Below are positions 16,379 through 24,365 of a stretch of 64,000 bases of DNA, piece after piece. The stretch is from Fodinibacter sp038258215 (GTDB lineage Bacteria; Actinomycetota; Actinomycetes; Actinomycetales; Dermatophilaceae): the NCBI GenBank assembly GCA_038258215.1, contig JBBSQC010000016.1:1-64000 (forward strand), written 5' to 3'. A model generated the notes under the pieces. It saw only the letters and a program-made list of their open reading frames with translations, was not told the DNA's origin and made no database searches. A program made the position numbers and the translations under genes. The first letter of the stretch is position 1. Each line of letters starts with the position of its first letter.

Positions 16379-18865
16379 ATGTCAGAGGCGTCGGAAGCCA
16401 ATTCGGCCACCTCCTCACGCACGCCTGCGAAGGCCACCAGGCCAACCTTGGAGGGGCTTCTCGCAAACCATGGGCGCGAACTCCCATCGAGTCTGGTACC
16501 CACCTTGCGCTTGGCGGTCACCGCACACGCTCAGCGCCTGCGTGACAACGTCGCGGACCGCGAGGCTCTCAACCGGTCAACAGCACTATGGGCGCTGTTG
16601 GTCATGAACCCTGATGTAGAGCTCCTGACAGCCGAAGGGCATCTGAACGCCGACGATCTCCAGAAGACGCTAGGTATCACGGTGGTCCCTGGAGAAGAAG
16701 AAGGTGATCTACCGAGCCCAATCACCCTCGACGACACACTCGCCCGCGCCCTACAAGACCACTTATCCACCATCTCTTCCAACGATCTCAACCCCCTGGA
16801 AGTCACCGCCGCGATCCTGCTGTCATGTGCACGGGCCGGCGGGCTCCTCCCACAGCGGCTCGAGGCGATGAAGGTCGAACTCGGCACCGCCACGGACGCG
16901 CTCGCTCGGAAACGGTCCGGTCGTCCCGCCGGGCTCTCGATGTCCGTGCGGGAGGCCCGCCGAACGCTAGGTCCAGACGCGCAGGTCTCTGCCGCCGAGG
17001 TCGCCGGAGCGCTGATCCGGCTCCAACCGCCCAAAGAGATGGAGCATGTCCGTCTGGACCTCAGTGGCGGAGGGAAGGACGCCATCGATGCGTGGCTCAC
17101 CCGTGTATGCGATCTCTACGACGCGGGCGAGGTCCTCCACAGTGAACGCGGCATCATCGACAAGGAACTCGTCCTGCGAGGACTGATTCAACTCGAGCCG
17201 ACCCTCGCTGAACAGGTAAACAAAAGCGTCGAAGCCTCGCGCTGGATCGAGAAGATCCGCCCCTCACCGGTCATAGAGCGGCGCACCGAGCCCAGCGTCG
17301 ACGTTCCCGCACAAACTGACCTCCTGGGTCGAGAGACCCTCGCCAAGACCCTGCTGCGACAACTCGAATTGATCGGCCAACGGGGTGAAAGCTCCATGCT
17401 GGTTCATCTCGACGGGCCCTGGGGATCGGGAAAAAGCAGCCTCTTCGTGTTTCTCGAACACGCCATCGCCAAGGCAGAGAAGGACAGTGCTGCGGCCGGC
17501 AGCGGCGGTGACACGACGATCGAGGGTGGGGATCGGTACCTCGTCGTGCCAGTCAACGCATGGAGGGAGCAGCGCGTCGGCGCTCAATGGTGGACTCTCT
17601 ATCGTGCCCTGCGCGAAGCCCACCTCGGGGCGGCAAAAGCCTGGCACCGCCGCCTAGCCTCCAGGCTCGGCCACTTGTGGGACGTCATCGCGGTTCGACG
17701 AGACAAACTGTGGCCGGTCCTGCTGTCCCTACTGGTTCTGATGCTCGGATCCGTTCTCGTTGTGCGCTTCGGCCTCGACACGGGTCTCAACCTCGCCACA
17801 GGTCTGTCCATCGTTGTGGTGGTCACGACCGGGCTCAGCGCGGCCTACCGGTTCCTCGTTCCCGTCTCTCCCAAATCGGCGAAGGCAATGGTGGAGAACA
17901 GCACCAACCCCATGGCCGAAGTCAGGGACCTGTTCGCCAGGTCCGTGCAGCGAGCATCACCGCGTCGAGTGATCTTCCTGATCGACGATCTCGACCGATG
18001 CGAACCGGCCTACGTCATCCAGTTCCTCGAGGTCCTTCAAACGCTCGTACGCGACGCACCACTCGACGTCACACGCCATCGATCCCGCACCGACGACGCA
18101 AAGTCGCTCGGGCCGTATGCCGTCGTCGCCGCAGACGGCCGCTGGTTGCGCGCCTCGTACGAGAAGGCATACGGGGACCTTGTGCGTGACGATGTGCCGG
18201 GCAAACCTCTCGGCTACCGGTTCCTCGAGAAGATCTTCCAGATGCACATCCGTCTGCCCACCGTGGAAGCAGCCACCAAGCAGCGCTACTACGAGTCGCT
18301 ACTCTTCCCCACCAGACGCACCGCCACGGGCACCACGGCGCAGGACGACGCACTCGCAAGGACCGTGACTGCGAAGATCGCGAGCGTGCGCACGACCGAG
18401 GACCTGTCAAGAGTGGGTGAGTGGATCAGCCGGGTCGCCGACCCGGCGAAGCGCCAGAGCCTGCGCTCAGACGCCTTGGAACATGCGGTCAACCCAGCGG
18501 TGGTAGAGCGCCAGCAACACGAACTCGCTCCCTTCGCCGACCTGCTGGACTCCAACCCCCGCACCATCCGGCTCTTCGTCAACGCCGTCAGCATGGAGGC
18601 CTACTTGCGCTTCTTGGAAGGTGCTTCGTTCGAACTAGCCGGGCTGGCGCTGTGGGCTGTGCTCGAAGCTCGCTGGCCGGCACTAGCAGATCATCTTCGT
18701 GAGAACCCAGACCACGTGGAAACAGAGGGCCTGAACCTAGAGGGAAACGACGACATGCCAGCAGACCTTCTCAAACTCCTGACGGGGCCGGACGTCGCGG
18801 CCGTCCTTCGCAACCCGCGGTGGCAAGAGTTCACCTCCGATCGGGTCCGCGCGAGCACGGGGTGA
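16379..18865 (+). CDS. KAP-family P-loop NTPase, membrane-embedded
   Basis: The 828-residue protein has a Walker A motif GPWGSGKSS near residue 345 and a Walker B motif VIFLIDDLDRCEP near 531, with two transmembrane helices inserted between (about 442-494), which is the KAP architecture. The later FLEKIFQMHIRLP and NPRTIRLFVNAV motifs also fit. The first 300 residues are helical and contain two segments reminiscent of Clp-N repeats. KAP NTPases occur in phage-exclusion and defence settings (for example PifA), so a membrane-linked defence role is possible, but this is inference. Confidence 0.85.
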   Translation: MSEASEANSATSSRTPAKATRPTLEGLLANHGRELPSSLVPTLRLAVTAHAQRLRDNVADREALNRSTALWALLVMNPDVELLTAEGHLNADDLQKTLGITVVPGEEEGDLPSPITLDDTLARALQDHLSTISSNDLNPLEVTAAILLSCARAGGLLPQRLEAMKVELGTATDALARKRSGRPAGLSMSVREARRTLGPDAQVSAAEVAGALIRLQPPKEMEHVRLDLSGGGKDAIDAWLTRVCDLYDAGEVLHSERGIIDKELVLRGLIQLEPTLAEQVNKSVEASRWIEKIRPSPVIERRTEPSVDVPAQTDLLGRETLAKTLLRQLELIGQRGESSMLVHLDGPWGSGKSSLFVFLEHAIAKAEKDSAAAGSGGDTTIEGGDRYLVVPVNAWREQRVGAQWWTLYRALREAHLGAAKAWHRRLASRLGHLWDVIAVRRDKLWPVLLSLLVLMLGSVLVVRFGLDTGLNLATGLSIVVVVTTGLSAAYRFLVPVSPKSAKAMVENSTNPMAEVRDLFARSVQRASPRRVIFLIDDLDRCEPAYVIQFLEVLQTLVRDAPLDVTRHRSRTDDAKSLGPYAVVAADGRWLRASYEKAYGDLVRDDVPGKPLGYRFLEKIFQMHIRLPTVEAATKQRYYESLLFPTRRTATGTTAQDDALARTVTAKIASVRTTEDLSRVGEWISRVADPAKRQSLRSDALEHAVNPAVVERQQHELAPFADLLDSNPRTIRLFVNAVSMEAYLRFLEGASFELAGLALWAVLEARWPALADHLRENPDHVETEGLNLEGNDDMPADLLKLLTGPDVAAVLRNPRWQEFTSDRVRASTG

Positions 18866-18929
18866 AGACCAGGTACGGACGAGGTCAGATCGGCCTCAGA
18901 CACCACTCGAGCCAGAACGAGGCCAGAAA

Positions 18930-18948
18930 GTCTCAAGCAGGCTGAGAC
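18930..18948 (+). terminator. Possible hairpin terminator after the KAP gene
   Basis: GTCTCA and TGAGAC form a 6-base stem around a 7-base loop, 65 bases past the stop codon, followed by CTTCTC. The T run is poor, so the terminator role is uncertain. Confidence 0.35.
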
Positions 18949-19346
18949 CTTCTCGCTATCCTCGTCGACGTGCCGCTGTGCGGGTCTGATAGCGGACACG
19001 GGTCAACTGGCCTGGCCCCGCGCCCAAGCTCAACCGCGCGCCACAACCTCTTCGAGGTGAAGCCCGGTGGACTCTCTCCCTCCGGGCCCATCAGAGGTGA
19101 CATCATGCGGGCCGAAGGGGCACCACGGCCACGGCGTTGCACGCCCGCCTCGTAAAGAACCCTGCGGATCGCGGTCTGGGTGCGACCGCTGAGTTCACCC
19201 AGCTGCCTCAGCGATCTACCGGCGGCCTACTGCTCGGCGCAGAACACCCGCAGCCAAGCTCGCTGCTCGCGGGTCTGCCGGATCCCGGCGGTGCCGGCGA
19301 ACTCCGGCAAGACGGCCAGTGTGGGCCGGCTGGGGTAGGGGCTCAT
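18933..19346 (-). pseudogene. Small helix-turn-helix protein interrupted by a nonsense codon
   Basis: From the ATG at 19346 the frame reads MSPYPSRPTL..TREQRAWLRVFCAEQ, hits TAG at 19229-19227, then continues in the same frame as AAGRSLRQLGELSGRTQTAI and RRVLYEAGVQRRGRGAP. The joined sequence is the typical short actinobacterial HTH protein ending in RGRGAP, in which Tyr normally sits at the stop position. A single C-to-G type change (TAC to TAG) would explain it. The frame stays open to 18933. Confidence 0.6.
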
Positions 19347-19486
19347 GACTCGTTCGGGCGGGCCCGCTGCGAGCTGGTCGCCGACGTTGACGCCGATACG
19401 GGGCTGGTGCATGTCGAACGCCTCAACCCCGCCCCAGCAGTCCACCGTGGTGGTCAACCCGCCCGAGCCCTGCGTCCCAGTCTGGG

Positions 19487-19978
19487 TCACCGCCCCTGGA
19501 CACACCGAGCGGATCTCGGAGAGCCCGTTCGGGATCTCCGAGAGCAGGCTGTCCAAGTGATGACGCTCCCGTCGCGGTAGATGAACTCCCGGTAGCCCAG
19601 CTCCTCACCCGAGCGGCGGCGCCGGGACAGGTTCCCCAGGATCGCCTCGTACCCCGCTCCCTCGGGCTTGCCCAGCAACGTCAGGGCGTCGCGCTGGGCC
19701 TGTTCGTCGGCGGTGCGGCCGACGAACAGGGCCCCGGCGAAGTTGCTCAGGCTCTTGGCACCCAGCACCGAGGAGGCGTTCTGCGTCGACACGAACGAGA
19801 CCAGGTTGTTCTTCCGGGAGTCGGCGCTGATCTTGTTCACCAGGGCCCGGCCGGCGCCGGAGCCCTCGGTGATCTCGTGGGCCTCGTCGAGGAGGAACAG
19901 CTTCCGCTCGTGGCGGTCCGCCCGGTAGATGAGGTTTCAGGACTCGGTCAGGCGAATCAACCGTTGTTCCGCGGCTCG
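19487..19978 (-). pseudogene. VirB4/TraC-like conjugation ATPase, C-terminal remnant
   Basis: The fragment reads RLIRLTES, a TGA at 19939-19937, then NLIYRADRHERKLFLLDEAH, EITEGSGAGRALVNKISADS and SRKNNLVSFVSTQNASSVLG. The LLDEAHE Walker B and the following Gln-containing motif are those of conjugation ATPases of actinobacterial integrative elements. Similarity fades near 19565 (YREFIYRDGS). Only the C-terminal ATPase end remains and it has an internal stop, so it is non-functional. Confidence 0.7.
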
Positions 19979-19989
19979 GGGCTGGTACG

Positions 19990-20271
19990 TCACGGGATCT
20001 TGCCCGATTCGGAGTCCGCCAGCCATTGGCGGTGCTTCGGCCTCAGACATGCTCCGCAGGGCCGGTACCCGGCAGCGATGGCGACGTCCTCGTCGGCGAA
20101 GAACACCCGATGCTGGACGTACTGGCCTTTTGCGATCGATCGCAGGGCGGAGGGACAGTCGAAGCATCCATAGATCTTGCTGCGCCGATGGCCGCCCAGT
20201 GTGCCGGGGGTGTGTGACACGTACGGGCGCCCGTCGCGATCCAGCAACGTGTAGGTCTCCACGACAACCAT
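19990..20271 (-). CDS. Ada-type metal-binding domain protein
   Basis: The 93-residue protein resembles the free-standing Ada-like zinc domain: YGCFDCPSALRSIAKGQYVQ, then HRVFFADEDVAIAAGYRPCG ACLRPKH. The four Cys ligands are visible as CFDC and CGAC. The Ada domain is the Cys4 zinc knuckle used in alkylation response; free-standing copies are common in actinobacteria and of unclear role. The gene appears intact, although both flanks are decayed. Confidence 0.8.
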   Translation of the reverse strand: MVVVETYTLLDRDGRPYVSHTPGTLGGHRRSKIYGCFDCPSALRSIAKGQYVQHRVFFADEDVAIAAGYRPCGACLRPKHRQWLADSESGKIP

Positions 20272-20344
20272 TGTGCGCGGGGGGTCACGGTGCGTCTCCC
20301 CCGCCTGATGCGCACCTTCCGGGGCGCGTCAGCGCCCACCTGGG

Positions 20345-20690
20345 CTACCGCTCGCGAGCGGATGCTTTGATCGGTTCCCAGTTGAACGAATCGCGGGGAA
20401 GAGAGCCAAGCTGCATCGGCCTCATCTCCTCGCGAGTCAAGGCCCGCACGGCGGCCGACGGCACGAGCACTTCCGCCGCCGCCCTGAGCGCCCGGTCGAT
20501 CGTCACGAGAGCGTCTTCCTGGGGCCAGGTCACCGCCACGTACTCGGCATCCCGGATCGAGGCGCGCCCGCGCTCCCGAGCGGTCTTCCAGGCCGTGAGC
20601 GTGACACCCGGTCGTTGAGGAGAAGTATCTTCAGCGCGGTGAGCCGCTCGGCCCGCTCGAGCGCCACGTCTTCGGCGAGGTCGTGAACCC
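20345..20690 (-). pseudogene. PIN-domain (VapC-like) toxin fragment, truncated and frameshifted
   Basis: The 5' piece reads VHDLAEDVALERAERLTALK ILLLNDRVS, then a frame change is needed near 20620 to continue as LTAWKTARERG..SIRDAEYVAVTWPQEDALVTIDRALR. The AEYVAV..DALVTID region resembles the C-terminal acidic cluster of PIN ribonucleases. The N-terminal half, with the first catalytic Asp, is missing, and no antitoxin gene is seen. The fragment abuts the rnj 3' end and marks the island edge. Confidence 0.55.
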
Positions 20691-20715
20691 TCCTGCCTGC
20701 CCCGGCCAGGAAGGG

Positions 20716-22413
20716 TCAGGCGTCGACGATGACGGGGATGACCAGGGGGCTGCGGCGGTGGGTGCGCTGGGCCCAGCCCGATGCGGCCCGGCGGACCAGC
20801 TCCTCGATCTGCTCGAGGTCGTCGATGCCGTCGTGGGTGGCCTTGGTGAGGGCCTTCTGGATCGATGGGGTGGCGCCGGAGAAATCCATGACCTCGGGCG
20901 GGAAGCCGTGGGCGAGGTAGTCGGGGTCCTCGGTGAGGCTTCCGGTGTCGGGGTCGATGATGCACACGACGGTCACCACGCCCTCCTCGGCCAGGGTGCG
21001 CCGCACGTGCAGGGTCTCCTCGGTGGCGCCGCCGACGGTCATGGCGTCGACGTAGACCAGGCCCGCGGGGACGGTGCCGGTGATGCGGGCCCGGCCGTCG
21101 ACGAGGTCGATGACGCTGCCGTCCTGGGCGATGAGGACGCGCTCGGCATCCACCCCGGTGCGGATCGCGATGTCGGCGTTGGCGCGCAGGTGGCGCCACT
21201 CGCCGTGGACAGGCAGCACGTTGGACGGGCGGATGATGTTGAAGCAGTACGCGAGCTCGCCGGCGCTGGCGTGGCCGGAGACGTGAACCTTGGCGTTGCC
21301 CTTGTGCACCACGGTCGCGCCCCACCGGGTGAGCTCGTTGATGACGCGGTAGATGGCGTTCTCGTTGCCCGGGATGAGCGAGCTGGCCATGAGCACCGTG
21401 TCCCCCTCGGTGATGCTCACGGGGTGGTCACGGTTGGCCATCCGGGCGAGGGCGGCCATCGGCTCGCCCTGGGAGCCGGTGGCGATGATGGTCTGCTGGT
21501 CGGGGCGCAGCCGGTCGAGGGCCTTGAGGTCCTTGACGACGAGGCCGTCGGGGATCGTGAGGTAGCCCAGCTCGCGCGCGATGCCCATGTTGCGCACCAT
21601 CGACCGCCCGACGAAGGCGACCTTGCGCTTGTGACGCTGGGCGGTGTCGAGGATCTGCTGGATGCGGTGCACGTGGCTGGCGAAGCTCGACACGATGACC
21701 CGGCCCTTGGTCGTGCGGAAGACCGTGTCGATCGCGGGCGCGAGCTCCTCCTCGGAGACGGTGAAGCCGGGGACCTCGGCGTTGGTGGAGTCGACGAGGA
21801 ACAGGTCGACGCCCTCCTCGCCCAGGCGGGCGAAGGCGCGCAGGTCGGTGACTCGGCCGTCGAGGGGGAACTGGTCCATCTTGAAGTCGCCCGTGTGCAG
21901 GACGAGCCCGGCCGAGGTGCGAATGGCGACGGCCAGCCCGTCGGGGATCGAGTGGTTGACGGCGACGAACTCGCAGTCGAACGGGCCGAAGGAACGCCGG
22001 TCACCCTCGGCGACCTCGACGGTCACCGGGGTGATGTGGTGCTCGACAAGCTTGGCCTTGAGCAGGGCCAGGGTGAGCCGCGACCCGACGACGGGGATGT
22101 CCGGTCGCTCGCGCAGGAGGTAGGGGACACCGCCGATGTGGTCCTCGTGACCGTGCGTGAGCACGATGGCGTCCACCCGGTCCAGACGGTCCCGTATCCA
22201 GGTGAAGTCCGGGAGGATGACGTCGACCCCGGGCTGGTGCTCGTCGGGGAAGAGCACGCCGCAGTCGACGACCAGCAGCCGGCCGGCGTGCTCGAACACG
22301 GTCATGTTGCGACCGATCTCACCCAGACCCCCCAGGGGGACGACGCGCAACCCGTTCTTCGGCAGGTCGGGCAGCGAGCCGCCGGTCTTGCGACGCGGAC
22401 CTCGGCGGCTCAT
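20716..22413 (-). CDS. rnj: Ribonuclease J
   Basis: RNase J is the metallo-beta-lactamase/beta-CASP nuclease that matures and degrades RNA. The zinc motif HGHEDHIGG is near residue 85, further ligands lie in HTGDFKMDQ near 173, and the beta-CASP region ASHVHRIQQI and SGHAS..GEL (HGEWRH near 381) are in place. At 565 residues, with a C-terminal domain, it is full length. It begins the core-genome part of the window. Confidence 0.95.
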   Translation of the reverse strand: MSRRGPRRKTGGSLPDLPKNGLRVVPLGGLGEIGRNMTVFEHAGRLLVVDCGVLFPDEHQPGVDVILPDFTWIRDRLDRVDAIVLTHGHEDHIGGVPYLLRERPDIPVVGSRLTLALLKAKLVEHHITPVTVEVAEGDRRSFGPFDCEFVAVNHSIPDGLAVAIRTSAGLVLHTGDFKMDQFPLDGRVTDLRAFARLGEEGVDLFLVDSTNAEVPGFTVSEEELAPAIDTVFRTTKGRVIVSSFASHVHRIQQILDTAQRHKRKVAFVGRSMVRNMGIARELGYLTIPDGLVVKDLKALDRLRPDQQTIIATGSQGEPMAALARMANRDHPVSITEGDTVLMASSLIPGNENAIYRVINELTRWGATVVHKGNAKVHVSGHASAGELAYCFNIIRPSNVLPVHGEWRHLRANADIAIRTGVDAERVLIAQDGSVIDLVDGRARITGTVPAGLVYVDAMTVGGATEETLHVRRTLAEEGVVTVVCIIDPDTGSLTEDPDYLAHGFPPEVMDFSGATPSIQKALTKATHDGIDDLEQIEELVRRAASGWAQRTHRRSPLVIPVIVDA

Positions 22414-22840
22414 CGTCGGCCTCCGGTCGCGGGGAGCGTGGTGGGACGTGCGTGCTGGTCGTGGTGCGGGGTGGTCACTGGGCTGCTCCGGTGGTGTGAA
22501 TGTCGGCGGGGGACGGTACGGGGGCGAGGTGGTCGGTCAGCGAGGGTGGGCGGCGGACGGCGTCGGGCGGCGCCTCGTTGAGGCCGATGAGCACCAATCT
22601 TGGCAGCACGTCGCTGAAACGCGCCGCCTCGGGGTGGGTGTTGGGCCTCGACCACGCCACCCCGGCCGCCTCGCCGCCCGGTTCGGGACGTCGACGCTTC
22701 GACAGGTCGTGTGCTGCGCGCCCAGCCCCACACCCAGGCTGACGTGCGACCAGTGTCGCATCGAGTCAAGGGGTCCGAGCACGGTCACCGCTGGTCGCGG
22801 CATCCCACCTCGACCCGGCGGTGAGGTGACGGCTCCATCA
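22414..22840. other. Intergenic region between rnj and arsR-like gene
   Basis: No frame here is convincing. A minus-strand GTG frame at 22660-22475 (WSRPNTHPEAARFSDVLPRL) has some codon bias but no family I recognise. In many actinobacteria dapA lies upstream of rnj; it is absent here. Confidence 0.35.
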
Positions 22841-22874
22841 GTACCCTTGTGGGTACGTACCGAATCAGGTACGT
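22841..22874. promoter_or_regulatory. ArsR-type operator at the arsR-like gene start
   Basis: Two overlapping inverted repeats are visible: GTACC-cttgt-GGGTAC (22841-22856) and ACGTACC-gaatca-GGTACGT (22855-22874, perfect 7-base arms). The second ends only 9 bases before the ATG, so repressor binding would cover the promoter. Autoregulation is inferred. Confidence 0.65.
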
Positions 22875-22882
22875 TGGCCGCC

Positions 22883-23200
22883 ATGGATGCCGTGATGCAG
22901 GCCCTGGCCGACCAGAGCCGGCGCACGGTGCTGGAGATCCTGCGGGATCATCCCGCGACGGCGGGTGAGCTGGCTGACGCCTTGCCCATCGCCCGTCCCG
23001 GGGTCTCCCGGCACCTGCGGGTGCTGCGGGAGGCGGGGCTGGTCGACGTGCGCCAGGACGCCCAGCGCAGGATCTACAGCCTTCGACCGGAGGCCCTCGT
23101 CGAGGTGGACGAGTGGCTGGGCGACTACCGCGCGCTCTGGCAGAACCGGCTCGATGCACTGCACACCGAGATCGCACGAGGAAAAAGGGGAACGACGTGA
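22883..23200 (+). CDS. ArsR-family transcriptional regulator
   Basis: The 105-residue winged helix reads MDAVMQALADQSRRTVLEIL, then ELADALPIARPGVSRHLRVL with the recognition helix, and VDVRQDAQRRIYSL for the wing. There is no Cys metal site, so it is of the non-metal ArsR type that pairs with SRPBCC proteins. The ATG at 22883 was chosen over the longer open frame because of the operator just upstream. It overlaps the next gene by four bases (GTGA). Confidence 0.9.
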   Translation: MDAVMQALADQSRRTVLEILRDHPATAGELADALPIARPGVSRHLRVLREAGLVDVRQDAQRRIYSLRPEALVEVDEWLGDYRALWQNRLDALHTEIARGKRGTT

Positions 23201-23721
23201 GCATCATCGCCACGATGCGGGCCATCGACGACGCCCGCGGCGCAGTACGCGTCGAAGACGTCTACGACACCGACATCGACGACCTGTGGACGGCGTGCAC
23301 GACACCGGAGCGCCTGGCGCGATGGATCGCCGAGGTGTCTGGTGACCTGAGGGTGGGTGGGACCGTGAGTGCCGTGTTCACGAGCACGTGGAGCGGGTCT
23401 GTGCGGATCGAGGTCTGCGATGCCCCGCACCACCTCGTGGTGACGATGGAGCCGGGAACCGATGACGAGACCCACCTCGAGGCCCGGCTCACGGAGCAGG
23501 GGTCGCAGACCCGGCTGGTCGTGGAGGAGCGTGGCCTGCCGGTCGACCAGCTCCACTTCTACGGGGCCGGCTGGCAGGTCCATCTGGAGGATCTCGGCCG
23601 TTCCCTGGCCATCGGGGGTTCCGCGCACGAGGACGGTTGGTCGGCAGAAGCACCCGCCCGGGCCTGGAACGAGCGGTGGACCAGCCTCACCCCGGAGTAC
23701 GAGAACAGGTTGGCCCGCTAG
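23197..23721 (+). CDS. SRPBCC / AHSA1-like domain protein
   Basis: The 174-residue START-like fold is seen in VEDVYDTDIDDLWTACTTPE, ERLARWIAEVSGDLRVGG and LVVEERGLP, the usual AHSA1 layout with a final helix (LHFYGAGWQVHLEDLGRSL). Such proteins are commonly paired with an ArsR regulator; the ligand or target is unknown. The GTG start overlaps the ArsR stop (GTGA), implying co-translation. Confidence 0.85.
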   Translation: MSIIATMRAIDDARGAVRVEDVYDTDIDDLWTACTTPERLARWIAEVSGDLRVGGTVSAVFTSTWSGSVRIEVCDAPHHLVVTMEPGTDDETHLEARLTEQGSQTRLVVEERGLPVDQLHFYGAGWQVHLEDLGRSLAIGGSAHEDGWSAEAPARAWNERWTSLTPEYENRLAR

Positions 23722-23727
23722 CCCCCT

Positions 23728-23775
23728 GACAGCGGGGCCGGGTCGTCCCCAGACAGCGGAGCCGGGTCGTCCCCA
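23728..23775. repeat. Two-copy 24-base tandem repeat
   Basis: The unit gacagcgg(g/a)gccgggtcgt ending cccca occurs at 23728-23751 and 23752-23775 with one difference, directly after the AHSA1 gene, and a third partial start (gac) follows. Confidence 0.7.
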
Positions 23776-23905
23776 GACGCTCGCGGGTATCAGCCGCGGC
23801 TCGCGGTGCTCCTGAAGCGGGAGGCCGTCGTGATCCAACCGTGCGGATGGATCACGCACCTCGGCAGATCGAGCACCACACCCGGACCGAGCAAGGAGAT
23901 CTCAC

Positions 23906-24343
23906 ATGGCGTCACGATGGACCGCGGCGGCCGCGATGGTGCTGATCGGCACCGGACTGGGCGGATGCGGGGGCTCTGGCGCCTCGGACAGCCCCGCCGT
24001 CGTCTCCGAGGCCGCCTCAGTGGCGCCCTCGGACCTGGAGGGGGCGACGTCCGGTGACGCCGACCTCGATGGTCAGGCCGACGAGGGTGCGGCCATGACC
24101 GCCGAGGAGCTCTGCGGCTTCCTGGCCGACGAGACCCCGAAGGTCATCGACCTGCGCCCGGCCGAGTACGCGTACGCGACGTTCGGTGGAGCACTCTTCG
24201 CCTTCTACACTGACCAGGGCCTGCTCACCGACATCGACGGCGCCGACATCGACGCACTCTCGGCCGAGGGCTGTCCCGGCGCTGCGGCCGAGCTGTTGCC
24301 GGTGCTGGGGGCTGACAGCTTCCAGGAGCTCCTGTCCCAGTAG
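23906..24343 (+). CDS. Small secreted lipoprotein of unknown function
   Basis: A lipoprotein signal is visible (AAAAMVLIGTGLGGC, lipobox LGGC with Cys near 24). The mature part is acidic, with one recognisable helix MTAEELCGFLADETPKVIDL and a second Cys (EGCPG), allowing a disulfide. The 145-residue length and lack of motif prevent a function call. It faces ddl convergently. Confidence 0.65.
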   Translation: MASRWTAAAAMVLIGTGLGGCGGSGASDSPAVVSEAASVAPSDLEGATSGDADLDGQADEGAAMTAEELCGFLADETPKVIDLRPAEYAYATFGGALFAFYTDQGLLTDIDGADIDALSAEGCPGAAAELLPVLGADSFQELLSQ

Positions 24344-24365
24344 GGACCGATCGCGGCCTGAGGCG

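Noticed and set aside
18930..18948. GTCTCA-TGAGAC as a second NdgR operator
   Set aside because: The spacer is 7 bases rather than 5, the site is past a stop codon, and its position suits a hairpin.
20683..22581. A 632-residue plus-strand open frame opposite rnj
   Set aside because: It is the antisense shadow of the RNase J gene; its translation is low-complexity Gly/Asp/Val/His and matches no family.
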